From the NCBI GenBank assembly GCA_014378525.1, contig JACMNL010000017.1, forward strand, positions 1 through 43,633: DNA of 43,633 nucleotides. The letters are read 5' to 3'. This stretch comes from Bacteriovorax sp. (lineage in GTDB: Bacteria; Bdellovibrionota; Bacteriovoracia; Bacteriovoracales; Bacteriovoracaceae). Each line of letters opens with the position of its first letter. The stretch's first letter is position 1. Positions 7,464-16,398 of this stretch are shown in pieces. The notes under the pieces are model-generated. The model worked only from the letters and a program-made list of their open reading frames with translations, had not been told where the DNA came from and ran no database searches. The position numbers and the translations under genes are program-made.

Positions 7464-8585
7464 TTAGAGATTCACTGCACCATCAAGTGTACAAGCTGGT
7501 TTAACAATCGCAGAGTTGTTGCAAGCAAGTGCTCCAGCGATTGCAGGGTTTACTCTCATTAGAGTACCAATTCTGAAGTCACCCGTCGGGTGGATACCTT
7601 CGTCACCAGTTCCGCAAAGTTTTGCCCAGCTATTAACTAACATGTCTTCCGTTTCACCGAATGACAGGTTTTCTTGTTTTGCGTGGATTGCAGTTACCTT
7701 GATACCCCATTGGTCAGCAATTAATTCACCAGCGTGAGTCGTTGCAACTTTCAGGTTACATCCATCAACATCTTTTGGATTCTTTTCGCATAATTTTTTA
7801 TCGTCAGCTGATTTGTTAAACTTGTCTGCGTAGTTAGTCGATAGACATGATAAATATGGTTTGTATAAATCGTTACCCACTTTTGAGTTATCGATATGGT
7901 GACCCATCTCGTGAGCGATTGCCTGAAGGATTGAAGAGAATCTGTCTTTATCACTCGCGTTCTGTGACATAGAGATCAGGAATCCAGGACAGATTAAAAC
8001 GTATCTCTGGCCACTGATTGTTGTTGCGAAAGCATTTTCAACCATACCATCCGATCCACAGGCATTACCTAGAAGCTGTGACATAACATCGTCATCTAAA
8101 TTTGTTCTTTCAAGGAAGTCACCAAAGTTTCCGATCATAACTGTCGATTCGATGGCCTTGAAATTTGCTTTAGTAGCAGCATCAAAGTTTGATTGATCGA
8201 TTGCAAGCTGCATGTATCCTTTTAGCTTCGCAATGTTTTCAGGATTTGTTACTACTGATTCAATACCGCCAATTCTTGTCTTGGCAGATTTCATAATTTC
8301 CTGGTTTCTGATTTTATAAGATTGAATTGCGCGTTTAATGAAATGGAATTTAGAAATTTGCTTTTTCATTTCATCAATTCTTGGAGCTGCATTTCTATTT
8401 GCTTCAGCTGCAATTTCATTTTTGAGTTTTAATGTACGAGCGTTCATTTCGCTTCTTTGTGTCTGAGTATCAGTACAAACTCTCGCTAAAGTGCTGTCGC
8501 AGATAGAATTGCTTGAGGCCATTGCAGAAAAACTAAATGCTGCCGTTGAAAGCGCACATGCGATTAAGAGAGTTTTACATTTCAT
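7464..8585 (-). CDS. Secreted HExxH zinc metalloprotease, M48-like
   Basis: The 373-residue protein has a signal peptide (cleavage near AMA-S, residue 23), a helical region (30-130) and a zinc motif A-H225-E226-M-G-H229-H. A later G-E287-L-I-A-D-Q-W-G has the third ligand position and the E-x-x-A-D signature of M48-type peptidases. Several cysteines (29, 37, 176, 199, 247, 266, 276) suggest disulfides, fitting a periplasmic or secreted enzyme. No TPR or membrane segments follow, unlike BepA or HtpX. I expect proteolysis of envelope or foreign proteins, but the target is unknown. The gene is monocistronic with its own terminator. Confidence 0.75.
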   Translation of the reverse strand: MKCKTLLIACALSTAAFSFSAMASSNSICDSTLARVCTDTQTQRSEMNARTLKLKNEIAAEANRNAAPRIDEMKKQISKFHFIKRAIQSYKIRNQEIMKSAKTRIGGIESVVTNPENIAKLKGYMQLAIDQSNFDAATKANFKAIESTVMIGNFGDFLERTNLDDDVMSQLLGNACGSDGMVENAFATTISGQRYVLICPGFLISMSQNASDKDRFSSILQAIAHEMGHHIDNSKVGNDLYKPYLSCLSTNYADKFNKSADDKKLCEKNPKDVDGCNLKVATTHAGELIADQWGIKVTAIHAKQENLSFGETEDMLVNSWAKLCGTGDEGIHPTGDFRIGTLMRVNPAIAGALACNNSAIVKPACTLDGAVNL

Positions 8586-8685
8586 AACTGTACTCCGGTA
8601 GGGTTGTCGTAATTTTTTAGTATTCTGCCAGTTTCAGGAATTTCTTCAATTTAGATCATGTGAGCTTGTAAAAAGGTAAAAGAAA

Positions 8686-8704
8686 GTGTCTAAATTTTAG
8701 TCAC
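8686..8704. repeat. Palindrome upstream of yehS, candidate operator
   Basis: The 19-bp sequence GTGTCTAAATTTTAGTCAC reads GTG-N-CTAAA-N-TTTAG-N-CAC, with eight matching pairs and two symmetric mismatches. It sits where the -35 region of the promoter with -10 box TATAAT (8723-8728) would be, between two divergent genes. Confidence 0.5.
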
Positions 8705-8722
8705 TTTTCGTGTTTTTCCCTC

Positions 8723-8728
8723 TATAAT
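8723..8728 (+). promoter_or_regulatory. -10 box of the yehS-hutD-rlmN-vanY operon
   Basis: A perfect TATAAT lies 37 bases before the yehS ATG. No good -35 box is seen at 16-18 bases; a palindrome occupies that position instead, which suggests regulator-dependent use. Confidence 0.5.
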
Positions 8729-8764
8729 GGCCTCATTTAAGACCTTTATCTCCTGAGGACCTCT

Positions 8765-9226
8765 ATGACTAATAATGATTATCTTCGCAGCATCCGCTTT
8801 CTTTTAGACGTTGGTGACGCGCGCTTAGTGGATATCATGAAACTTTCCGGCATCAGCGTGCCGCTGGAAGAAGTGAAGTCATATCTTTTAAATGAAGAAG
8901 ACCCGGGGTATTTAAAAATGAGTGATGAGGCCATGGCCTATTTTCTCGATGGCCTGGTTTATTACAAGCGCGGTAAAGATGAAACTCGTCCGCCGGTTCC
9001 TCAGGAACTACCAATTAATAATAATATTGTACTCAAGAAACTCCGTGTTGCTTTTGAACTCAAAGAAGATGACATGCATGATATTTTAAAACTAGCTGGC
9101 TTTCCTATGGGCCGTTCAGAGCTAAGTGCTTTACTTAGAAAAAAAGGTCACATCAACTATCGTGAATGCGGTGATCAGCTTCTGAGAAATTTCTTAAAAG
9201 GTTTGACTATGCGGGTGCGTGGTTAG
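8765..9226 (+). CDS. yehS: DUF1456 family protein (YehS-like)
   Basis: The 153-residue protein consists of two copies of the DUF1456 repeat (about 1-70 and 85-150). Each starts with a helix of the N-D-x-L-R-S-I-R-F-x-L-D type and contains a segment like D-I-M-K-L-S-G, and each ends in F-L-(D/K)-G-L. The family occurs widely in gamma-proteobacteria and other bacteria but has no proven function. It is cytoplasmic and heads a four-gene operon in which hutD follows after 15 bases. The start ATG is preceded by a GAGGAC element. Confidence 0.85.
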   Translation: MTNNDYLRSIRFLLDVGDARLVDIMKLSGISVPLEEVKSYLLNEEDPGYLKMSDEAMAYFLDGLVYYKRGKDETRPPVPQELPINNNIVLKKLRVAFELKEDDMHDILKLAGFPMGRSELSALLRKKGHINYRECGDQLLRNFLKGLTMRVRG

Positions 9227-9241
9227 AACATTTTCTAAGCT

Positions 9242-9775
9242 ATGATAGAAATATTTAAAAAATCAGATTTCAAAAGTATGCCGTGGAGAAACGGCGGCGG
9301 TCTAACGACTGAGCTCTATCTATTGCCTGGATTAAGTTCAGAATCATTTTTGTTCCGTTTATCACGCGCAGAAGTTTCTATCGACGGACCGTTTTCAATC
9401 TTCCCAGACATCGATCGTATCTTGCTTCTCATTGAGGGAAATGGCTTCGATTTGAAGAGTGAGTTGAGAAAAGTAGAATTAAATAAAAAGCTTGTTCCTC
9501 TGACTTTTAAGGGTGAAGAAGTCTTCTCATGTGCACTTCTCGACGGACCATGTGTAGATTTTAATATCATGACCGACAGAAGCTACGCTAACACTACGAT
9601 TTCTGTAATCCATCCTCCAGCGGGGACAGTCATGAATTTCACGGCCAGCTGTGATTTAAAGTTTATTTATGATATTGGTAACGAGAAATTATATAAACTT
9701 GAAAAGAACGATCAATATAATCTGGAAGTCTCAAAAGGCTCTTCTTTAATTGTCGTTGAAATTAACCGCAAATAA
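9242..9775 (+). CDS. hutD: HutD/Ves family cupin-like protein
   Basis: The 177-residue product matches HutD/Ves: M-P-W-R-N-G-G-G-L-T-T-E-L near the start, F-L-F-R-L-S-R-A-E-V-S-I-D-G-P-F-S-I-F-P and D-R-I-L-L-L-I-E-G-N-G. These proteins adopt a double cupin fold; in histidine-utilisation operons HutD is thought to limit or govern the pathway, but its chemistry is not settled. No other hut genes lie in the window. The gene is in a + strand operon; its stop is followed after two bases by the rlmN start. The ribosome site is weak. Confidence 0.85.
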   Translation: MIEIFKKSDFKSMPWRNGGGLTTELYLLPGLSSESFLFRLSRAEVSIDGPFSIFPDIDRILLLIEGNGFDLKSELRKVELNKKLVPLTFKGEEVFSCALLDGPCVDFNIMTDRSYANTTISVIHPPAGTVMNFTASCDLKFIYDIGNEKLYKLEKNDQYNLEVSKGSSLIVVEINRK

Positions 9776-9777
9776 TA

Positions 9778-10827
9778 ATGAGTGAAAAAACTTCTTTTTA
9801 TCAACACAACTTTTCAGATCTTGAAAGTCTTTTAAAAAGTCACGCGCTCAACCCAGCAAGTGCTTCACTACTGTATCGCCATCATTACAAAGAAAAAAAT
9901 CTGATTCCCTGTGATCATCATAACCTTTCGAAAGCGGCCCGTGAATTTGTAGTTAACAATCTGGATTTCACACTTCCTGAAATAGAACTCGCTCATGAAT
10001 CCAGTGATCAGACAGTAAAATTTCTGGTTAAATTAAAAGACGGACAGAAAGTTGAATCGGTTCTGATTCCTTTTCAAAGTAAATATACATTATGTCTTTC
10101 AACTCAGGTTGGATGTGCGATGAAATGTTCATTTTGTTTTACAGGAACTCAAGGGCTCAAGAGACATCTTGAAACTTCTGAAATCATCGGACAGTTTATT
10201 CTGGCCTGGAATTGGCTTAAAGAAAACAGACCGGATGATCAACAGTTAAAAAATATTGTCTATATGGGACAAGGTGAACCATTACATAATTTTGATGCCG
10301 TAAAAAAAGCGAGTGAAATTTTTCTCGACCAGCACGGGATGAGTTTAGGTGTTCAGAAAATTACCGTATCAACGGCCGGATATCTTCCGGGATTAAAAAG
10401 ATGGAATGAAGAAATGCCCGGAGTAAATCTTGCGCTTTCACTCCACTCAGTCATTGAAGAAAAAAGAAACCAGCTGATTCCCATCAATCAAAGATTTCCA
10501 CTTCAGGAAGTCATGGATTACATCGATACAATTCCTCTAGCGCGCAAACAATATATTATTTACGAATACCTATTGATTAAAGATTTTAACGATTCAGCTT
10601 TTGATGCTGAGGCGACTGGTGAATTTTTAAAAGGCAAACAGGCGATCATCAACCTGATTCCTTTTAATCCGTTTCCGGGTTCAGAGTATCAGCGATCAAC
10701 AGATGAAAGTATTCTGCAGTTTCAAAAAATTATCGAGAGCTATAAACTTCCAGCACTCATTCGCACAACAAAGGGTGATGATATCCTGGCCGCATGCGGG
10801 CAGTTGAATACGAAGGTGCAGGTATGA
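9778..10827 (+). CDS. rlmN: RlmN, 23S rRNA/tRNA adenine-C2 methyltransferase (radical SAM)
   Basis: This 349-residue radical SAM enzyme has the CxxxCxxC cluster motif G-C113-A-M-K-C117-S-F-C120-F-T-G-T-Q-G. It also has the M-G-x-G-E-P-L motif and the C-terminal methyl-transfer cysteine in G-D-D-I-L-A-A-C340-G-Q-L. These are the hallmarks of RlmN, which makes 2-methyladenosine at A2503 of 23S rRNA and A37 of some tRNAs. It lacks the features of the resistance enzyme Cfr as far as I can tell. The start is two bases after the hutD stop (TAA-TA-ATG), and the vanY-like gene begins on its stop codon by ATGA overlap at 10824-10827. Confidence 0.95.
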   Translation: MSEKTSFYQHNFSDLESLLKSHALNPASASLLYRHHYKEKNLIPCDHHNLSKAAREFVVNNLDFTLPEIELAHESSDQTVKFLVKLKDGQKVESVLIPFQSKYTLCLSTQVGCAMKCSFCFTGTQGLKRHLETSEIIGQFILAWNWLKENRPDDQQLKNIVYMGQGEPLHNFDAVKKASEIFLDQHGMSLGVQKITVSTAGYLPGLKRWNEEMPGVNLALSLHSVIEEKRNQLIPINQRFPLQEVMDYIDTIPLARKQYIIYEYLLIKDFNDSAFDAEATGEFLKGKQAIINLIPFNPFPGSEYQRSTDESILQFQKIIESYKLPALIRTTKGDDILAACGQLNTKVQV

Positions 10828-11486
10828 ATACTGATATCCTGACAGGAAAGACCCAGGTGCATCTTGTTGTTGATGCTTATAGTACACTTCTGGTGCATAA
10901 AAAAATGCAGCCTGCGCTTGAAACGTTAAGAGAAGAAGCTTCTAAAAATGGCTTTTCGCTTGAGATCGCGAGTGCCTTTCGCGGCTTCGATGCCCAGCTT
11001 TCAATCTGGAATGCCAAAGCAAAAGGATTGCGAACACTATTTGATGATCAGGGCAATGCTCTTGATTATAAAACCTTAACGCCGGTTGAAATTGTCTATG
11101 CGATTTTAAGATGGACTGCGCTACCTGGTGCAAGCAGACATCACTGGGGTTCTGACTTTGATGTTTATGATAAAAGCCGCATGCCTGAAGATTATAAAGT
11201 GCAGTTGCTGCCGCAGGAGTGTGTGCCAGCTGGAATCTTCGGTGACTTCCATTTGTGGCTGGATGATAATTTAAAACAACATAATTTTTTCCGTCCTTAT
11301 GCTACTGACCTTGGCGGTATTGCTCCGGAAAAATGGCATCTGAGTTATTATCCTGTGTCGAACGAATATCAGGCAGCGTTGAGTTATGAATTAGTACACT
11401 CAACAATTGAAAGTGCAGATATTGAATTAAAAGATATTATTCTCAATGAACTGCCCGTTATTTATCCTCGCTTCATTAACATCTGA
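10824..11486 (+). CDS. VanY/LdcB-type M15B peptidase without a signal peptide
   Basis: The 220-residue protein has the M15B zinc motifs: S-A-F-R-G-F, G-A-S-R-H106-H-W-G-S-D-F-D113 (the SxHxxGxxxD pattern) and P-E169-K-W-H172. H106, D113 and H172 should bind zinc and E169 is the catalytic base. Family members cleave D-Ala-D-Ala or L-lysine-D-alanine ends of peptidoglycan peptides. Unlike most, it has no visible signal peptide or lipobox, so it may act in the cytoplasm on recycled muropeptides or leave by another route. The frame is open from 10794, but the ATG at 10824 in ATGA overlap with rlmN is the natural coupled start. Confidence 0.85.
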   Translation: MNTDILTGKTQVHLVVDAYSTLLVHKKMQPALETLREEASKNGFSLEIASAFRGFDAQLSIWNAKAKGLRTLFDDQGNALDYKTLTPVEIVYAILRWTALPGASRHHWGSDFDVYDKSRMPEDYKVQLLPQECVPAGIFGDFHLWLDDNLKQHNFFRPYATDLGGIAPEKWHLSYYPVSNEYQAALSYELVHSTIESADIELKDIILNELPVIYPRFINI

Positions 11487-11530
11487 CATTTCTTTTACCC
11501 AATAGAATTTTTTTTGTGCTAACTTTAATT

Positions 11531-12181
11531 ATGAGCACGGTTGACACAAAATTAACTAAACCATACCTGCGAGGACACTCTCATCAGGCCGCATTTTTTC
11601 TCGCGCTTGGTGCGTGCCTCATGATGCTTAGTAAAACTCACAGTATTACGACTTTCATTTCACTTCTTATTTATTCTTTAAGTCTCTGTGGATTGTTCGG
11701 CATCAGTGCACTTTATCATCGTCCGACATGGTCCCCTTCAAGCCGTCAATGGATGAAACGTCTTGATCACGCTGCTATTTATGTTTTGATTGCAGGCACT
11801 GGTACTCCTCTCTTTTATCTGGCACTGCCCTTAGAAGCGGGTGTGACACTTATAATGATCACATGGACTGTCGCTCTGTTTGGAATTCTTCAGTCGCTCT
11901 TTTGGGTGAACGCTCCCAAGGGTGTTGCGTCTATACTCTATGTTTGCGCAGGATATCTGGTTGTTCCTTATATAAAGGAGCTGCATGCTGGTCTTGGGAC
12001 GCATGGAATAGAATTAATATTTATTGGTGGATTTTTTTATACTATCGGTGCAGTTATTTATGCTGTGAAAAGACCGAATCCATGGCCGAAAACTTTTGGC
12101 TATCATGAGATATTTCATTTGCTGGTAATTATCGGTGCTGCTTTTCATTTCATCGTGATTAATAATTTAATCAGATTCTAG
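11531..12181 (+). CDS. PAQR/hemolysin III family membrane protein
   Basis: The 216-residue protein has seven hydrophobic segments and the hemolysin III/PAQR signatures: S-A-L-Y-H-R-P-T-W-S after helix 2, R-L-D-H-A-A-I-Y-V-L-I-A-G-T-G-T-P in helix 3, and G-Y-H-E-I-F-H-L-L-V-I-I-G-A-A-F-H-F at the end. The S, H, D and the two late H residues would bind zinc. Bacterial members (YqfA) are linked to membrane lipid homeostasis rather than to true hemolysis. An upstream in-frame GTG (11516) exists, but ATG 11531 gives the usual N-terminus; no clear ribosome site is seen for either. It converges on the AEC gene with overlapping stops (CTAG). Confidence 0.85.
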   Translation: MSTVDTKLTKPYLRGHSHQAAFFLALGACLMMLSKTHSITTFISLLIYSLSLCGLFGISALYHRPTWSPSSRQWMKRLDHAAIYVLIAGTGTPLFYLALPLEAGVTLIMITWTVALFGILQSLFWVNAPKGVASILYVCAGYLVVPYIKELHAGLGTHGIELIFIGGFFYTIGAVIYAVKRPNPWPKTFGYHEIFHLLVIIGAAFHFIVINNLIRF

Positions 12182-13116
12182 AATCCCAATATATATTTCC
12201 ATAATGGTACTGTCAGTAATGAAAGTGGAATTCCTATTCCTACCATCATGTTGGCAATTTCGCTATCGAGATTAAATTCGTTGGCGACAACTACTGCTGT
12301 AATCATTGTTGCCATGGCCGATTCTAAAACTACGACTTGAGTGACCAGGTCGTGACCGCCTAATAGTTTAATATAAATAAAGGCCATGAGTGCAGGGAAA
12401 ATAAATAATTTTAAAAGCAGACCCATTGTAAGTGGCATCCATCTCTTTTTTAAAATTTTTAAATCAAACTGCAGTTGAAATCCAACAGTGAATAATGCCA
12501 ATGGTACTAATGTGCTTGCGACTTTTTCAAAGGCCGGTGTGACAACATCGAGACTATGAGGATTGTTTATACCCCATAATAAATACCAGAGTGCCGTTAC
12601 AATCAAACAAATAAAGGGAGGAAAAGTAAAAACTCTTTTTACTACAAATCCAGTTGTGATCTTAGCGCCAGAATACATCGCGGCAACAATAACTCCCAAA
12701 GTTGATAGAACCAGGAAACTGCCCGGCTGATCAGCAAGAATACCTATCGGTATTGCATGAGGCCCAATAAGTGCTTCAAGAAGAGGGAAACCTACAAAGG
12801 AAGTATTTCCTAAACCGACTGTTAAAATTAAAGCGCCGATTTTAGGATCACTCCATCCCAGTTTTTTTCCAATACAAGAAACGACAAAAAAAGAAATGAT
12901 AAAACAAAGCCATGCCATCGAAACAGGCAGCCACCAATTTGAACTCCAGTCGAGAGTCACAAGTAATTTTGGAAGTTGGGCAAAAACCAGGGCGGGTAAT
13001 GACAGGTATATAATGAAGGCATTCAACGCCTGAGGAGTGTTGCCCGGAAAATGACGGAGTTTTTTGAACAGAATTCCGGCAAACAGACAGGTGAATATCA
13101 CGATAAAATTTGTCAT
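12178..13116 (-). CDS. AEC family transporter (auxin efflux carrier-type)
   Basis: The 312-residue protein has ten hydrophobic segments and the AEC pattern: an N-terminal helix I-V-I-F-T-C-L-F-A-G-I-L-F-K-K, then N-A-F-I-I-Y-L-S-L-P-A-L-V-F, and G-N-T-S-F-V-G-F-P-L-L-E-A near residue 112. Members export or exchange carboxylates such as malate or malonate; the substrate here is unknown. The open frame extends to 13176, but ATG 13116 begins the first helix. A 19-bp inverted repeat lies 16 bases upstream of this start. It follows the ybbP-like gene on the same strand after 73 bases. Confidence 0.85.
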   Translation of the reverse strand: MTNFIVIFTCLFAGILFKKLRHFPGNTPQALNAFIIYLSLPALVFAQLPKLLVTLDWSSNWWLPVSMAWLCFIISFFVVSCIGKKLGWSDPKIGALILTVGLGNTSFVGFPLLEALIGPHAIPIGILADQPGSFLVLSTLGVIVAAMYSGAKITTGFVVKRVFTFPPFICLIVTALWYLLWGINNPHSLDVVTPAFEKVASTLVPLALFTVGFQLQFDLKILKKRWMPLTMGLLLKLFIFPALMAFIYIKLLGGHDLVTQVVVLESAMATMITAVVVANEFNLDSEIANMMVGIGIPLSLLTVPLWKYILGF

Positions 13117-13132
13117 AACCAATTCTAGCAAA

Positions 13133-13151
13133 CTGTCCAATGAATGGACAG
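13133..13151. repeat. Inverted repeat between ybbP-like and AEC genes
   Basis: CTGTCCA (13133-13139) and TGGACAG (13145-13151) are perfect arms around five bases. On the - strand it is followed by only TTTG, so it is either a weak terminator for the ybbAP operon or an operator in front of the AEC gene. Confidence 0.55.
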
Positions 13152-13189
13152 CCCTCCATTCACTTGTTTGAAACAATCAGAGGCCAGTT

Positions 13190-15751
13190 TTAGAATAAAT
13201 TTTTATTTTTTACCAGCTGACGAACCCGTACGCTTACAATTGTAAATAATAACAATCCAAGAACGGCCATGACTGGAACCACAAATCCAAAGCGATAAAC
13301 TATTTCTGAGTTGAAAATATTTTTCATGATCAGGATAGTTAATCCTGTTCCAAAAATAATAGAGAGTATAAAACAAAATAGAATTAAAAAGCTGAACTCT
13401 CTGCCGTAGATTTTTTTGATAGTATCCAGTTTCAAACCCAGCATATAAAACAGACCCATTTCTCTTTTTCTTAATTCAAGGTGATTGAAACTCACCGCTA
13501 TCAATACGACCAGCGCTACGAAGAGCGAAAGGAAAGAGATAAATTTAATGGCGACAACCATTAAATCAAAAATCGTTGTCAGCTTTCTTACCAGCTCTGA
13601 AACTTCCAGTAACGAGACACTAGGAAACGTTTGTGCCATTTTAGTAAAGACTCTTTGCTTTTCCGAATAGTCTTTCACTTTAATTGAAGCCAGATATGTT
13701 TTTGGAGCTTCTTCAAGTACACCAGGCTGGAATAAAATAAAAAAGTTAGGCTCGAAGCTCGTCCACTTCACAGTTCGCATGCTTGTAACAATTCCTTCGA
13801 TTTCTATTCCACTTACATCGAACATTAATTTATCGCCAAGGTTGGCACCTAAACGTTTGGCATAATTTGCTTCTAGTGAAACTTCGCAAGGACCTTTTTC
13901 AACATTGCATTTTTCGCCGTTGAATTTTCCCTCCACCAGAGTTTCTGACCATGAAAGATGTGAACGGTAACTTAAATTCACTCCGCGGTTTCTCATGCTC
14001 TCTGAATTTTCTTCTTCGCGTGTCTGAAAGTTAGGATCACTTTCGCCCGGTGTTTCTTTTTTCTGAGTGGCCTTATCATTGATCTTGATAAGTCTTCCTC
14101 TGATCATCGGAGCGAACATTGTTCTGTTCCAGCCTTCCGTTTTTGTAATCTGCTCGAACTGCTCTGCCTGAGTATCCTGTAAATCAAAGATAAAAAGATC
14201 AGGGCGTTTATTTCCGAATGTCTGTGTGAATTCCTGTCTAAGAGATCCTTCCAGCTGGAAAATAAAAGTTGTAAGAGTCATTCCCATCAGCAGACAGATA
14301 AATATTGTGAATGATGACGTGAAATATCTGCTCAATGTTCTTACTGCATGACGATTCACAAATGCGAATGAGCCTGAAGCTTTATCCATCATTGTCGTGA
14401 TCCCTTTAAAACAAATGGCCGCAAGGATAATAATCGCGCCAAGAGCTCCGAGGAATAATGATCCAACCTTAAATGAATTGGCCAGGAGAATAGCAAGGAT
14501 GATGACGTAGAGAAGTAATGGAATAAAATAATAAAATCTTATTCTCTTCAACTCCATTGGGAGATCCTGGAAGATTGTCGCGACCGGAGTCTGGAGTGCT
14601 CCCCAGAATAACGGGCCCAATGCCAGGAGACTTCCTCCAAGGGAAAGACTTAAAATTCGAACCAGCGACATTGCACTCAATCTAAAATATAATTCTTCTC
14701 CAACAAGTTTAATAAAAAAGTTTTCCAGAAATGGTAATACACCGACAATAATGCCTGTCGAAATCACAACCGCACAAGTAGTAAGAACAATAAGGTGAAT
14801 AAAATTCACCCTGAATAGAAATGAAGTCTTAAGTCCCATCGCTTTATAAATCGAAAACGTCTTTAGTTTTTTAGAAAGAAAGTGCTGGGTAAAATAATAA
14901 AGTCCTACAAGACTTAGAAGATAAGTCATCAGTGTGATAAGGCTTAAATAATCTGTGAGCAGGTCAAGTGATTTTGAAATCTGCTGGCTGGCCTGAGTCG
15001 GTCCTGCAATCTTGATACTTTTATCAATTAAAATTCCGCGCAGTTCTTTCCTGATCGTTTCTGTTTTTGTTGTATCAGGAAGCTTGATGGCAAAACTATA
15101 AGTGGCGGTGGAACCAAATTTCACCAGCTGGGTCTGAGGAAGAAAATTATAGGAAAGAAATATTTTAGGTGCGAGATTAAATCCCCTGAATGAAGAAAAC
15201 TGATCCTGAAGGATAATTCCTCCTACAGTAAATAAGGCCTCTCCAATTTTTACCTGATCACCTACTTTAAGATTTAATTCCCACGACAAGTCGCGGCTCA
15301 TCCACACCGTTGGCGTAGAATGAATGCTGCTCCAGTTGCCTGGCCCTTTTTTTCCCTGATTTTCGAGGACGACACTTCCGTAAAAAGGAAACTCAGGTGT
15401 GACAAAGTTTAGGTCAGCAAGTTTCGATAATGGTTCTTCATGGTCACCGCTTCTTTGAACTTTCATGACCAGAGAATAAGTTTCAGTCCATCTGGCGTAA
15501 GAGAATTTTTTTTCGGTCAGGTAACCTTCAATGCCTTTTAATTCTTTTTCTTCGAGAGCTCTTCTTGTAGATATCGATAAGTCTGATGCAATAAAGTTTT
15601 TAGCATTTTTGGCGATCTTGTCTTCGACACCGACCTTGAATGATTCAACCAATAATAGTCCGATGATCCCCAATGAAGCGCAAAGTACATAGAACCAGTT
15701 AAATGAGCGGTCAGATTTAAAATCCCGCCAGAAGAATTTTATGAAAGACAT
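13190..15751 (-). CDS. ybbP: YbbP-like ABC transporter permease (FtsX superfamily)
   Basis: This 853-residue inner-membrane protein has the layout of YbbP/LolC-type permeases with two FtsX repeats. A first helix (about 18-36) precedes a periplasmic domain (40-255), then come helices around 265-290, 320-345, 355-395 and 405-450. A second periplasmic domain (480-720) is followed by three final helices (730-850). With the ATPase just upstream (13-base overlap) and the TesA-like esterase before that, it reproduces the tesA-ybbA-ybbP cluster of E. coli. These mechanotransmission-type ABC systems drive periplasmic work or extract lipoproteins or lipids rather than import nutrients. The exact substrate is unknown. 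Confidence 0.87.
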   Translation of the reverse strand: MSFIKFFWRDFKSDRSFNWFYVLCASLGIIGLLLVESFKVGVEDKIAKNAKNFIASDLSISTRRALEEKELKGIEGYLTEKKFSYARWTETYSLVMKVQRSGDHEEPLSKLADLNFVTPEFPFYGSVVLENQGKKGPGNWSSIHSTPTVWMSRDLSWELNLKVGDQVKIGEALFTVGGIILQDQFSSFRGFNLAPKIFLSYNFLPQTQLVKFGSTATYSFAIKLPDTTKTETIRKELRGILIDKSIKIAGPTQASQQISKSLDLLTDYLSLITLMTYLLSLVGLYYFTQHFLSKKLKTFSIYKAMGLKTSFLFRVNFIHLIVLTTCAVVISTGIIVGVLPFLENFFIKLVGEELYFRLSAMSLVRILSLSLGGSLLALGPLFWGALQTPVATIFQDLPMELKRIRFYYFIPLLLYVIILAILLANSFKVGSLFLGALGAIIILAAICFKGITTMMDKASGSFAFVNRHAVRTLSRYFTSSFTIFICLLMGMTLTTFIFQLEGSLRQEFTQTFGNKRPDLFIFDLQDTQAEQFEQITKTEGWNRTMFAPMIRGRLIKINDKATQKKETPGESDPNFQTREEENSESMRNRGVNLSYRSHLSWSETLVEGKFNGEKCNVEKGPCEVSLEANYAKRLGANLGDKLMFDVSGIEIEGIVTSMRTVKWTSFEPNFFILFQPGVLEEAPKTYLASIKVKDYSEKQRVFTKMAQTFPSVSLLEVSELVRKLTTIFDLMVVAIKFISFLSLFVALVVLIAVSFNHLELRKREMGLFYMLGLKLDTIKKIYGREFSFLILFCFILSIIFGTGLTILIMKNIFNSEIVYRFGFVVPVMAVLGLLLFTIVSVRVRQLVKNKNLF

Positions 15752-16398
15752 TTTCCACCTACGAGTCGAACGATACGGTCTGCTTTTGCAGCAAGCTCTT
15801 CATCATGAGTGACCAGGATCATCGTTGTCTTTTTTTCTCTAACCATTTTGAATAAAAGATCTATGACATATTTTCCCGTTTCAACGTCGAGGTTTCCCGT
15901 AGGTTCATCTGCCAGAAGCAGCGGAGGTCCGAATGAAAGTGCGCGGGCAATCGCAACTCTTTGTTGCTCACCACCCGATAACATCGAAGGATAATGGTCC
16001 GCGCGGTCTTTAAGTCCAACCATGTCGAGCCATTTCACAGCAGATTCTTTATCTTCACTTCCGTTAATTTCAAATGAGAGTAAAACATTTTCCATTGCCG
16101 TTAAATGCGGGATCAGATGAAACTGCTGGAATACAATTCCCAAAGTCTTTGCACGAAAATCACAAAGCTCTTCTTCAGATAATTTTGTCAGGTCGAGGTC
16201 ATTGATCATGATACTTCCATGATCCGGTTTATCCAGGCCTGCAAGCAGAGACAGCATTGTCGTTTTACCGCTTCCTGATTTTCCCAGAAGAGCGATGATC
16301 TCGCCAGACTTCACTTCAAGTGAAACATCATTCAATACATGAATTGTGTTTTTCCCCTGCTGAAAATGCTTATTGATATTTTTAATTGAAATTTTCAT
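15739..16398 (-). CDS. ybbA: YbbA-like ABC transporter ATPase
   Basis: The 219-residue ATPase has Walker A (G-K-S-G-S-G-K-T-T), Q-loop (V-F-Q-Q-F-H-L-I), signature [14 protein letters not shown], Walker B ([12 protein letters not shown]) and the H-loop (L-V-T-H-D). The Q-Q-F-x-L-I-P and E-P-T-G-N-L-D forms place it in the MacB/LolD/YbbA group. It energises the adjacent FtsX-type permease. Its stop overlaps that gene by 13 bases, and its start overlaps the esterase stop by ATGA, so the three proteins are probably made in fixed ratio. Confidence 0.93.
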   Translation of the reverse strand: MKISIKNINKHFQQGKNTIHVLNDVSLEVKSGEIIALLGKSGSGKTTMLSLLAGLDKPDHGSIMINDLDLTKLSEEELCDFRAKTLGIVFQQFHLIPHLTAMENVLLSFEINGSEDKESAVKWLDMVGLKDRADHYPSMLSGGEQQRVAIARALSFGPPLLLADEPTGNLDVETGKYVIDLLFKMVREKKTTMILVTHDEELAAKADRIVRLVGGKCLS

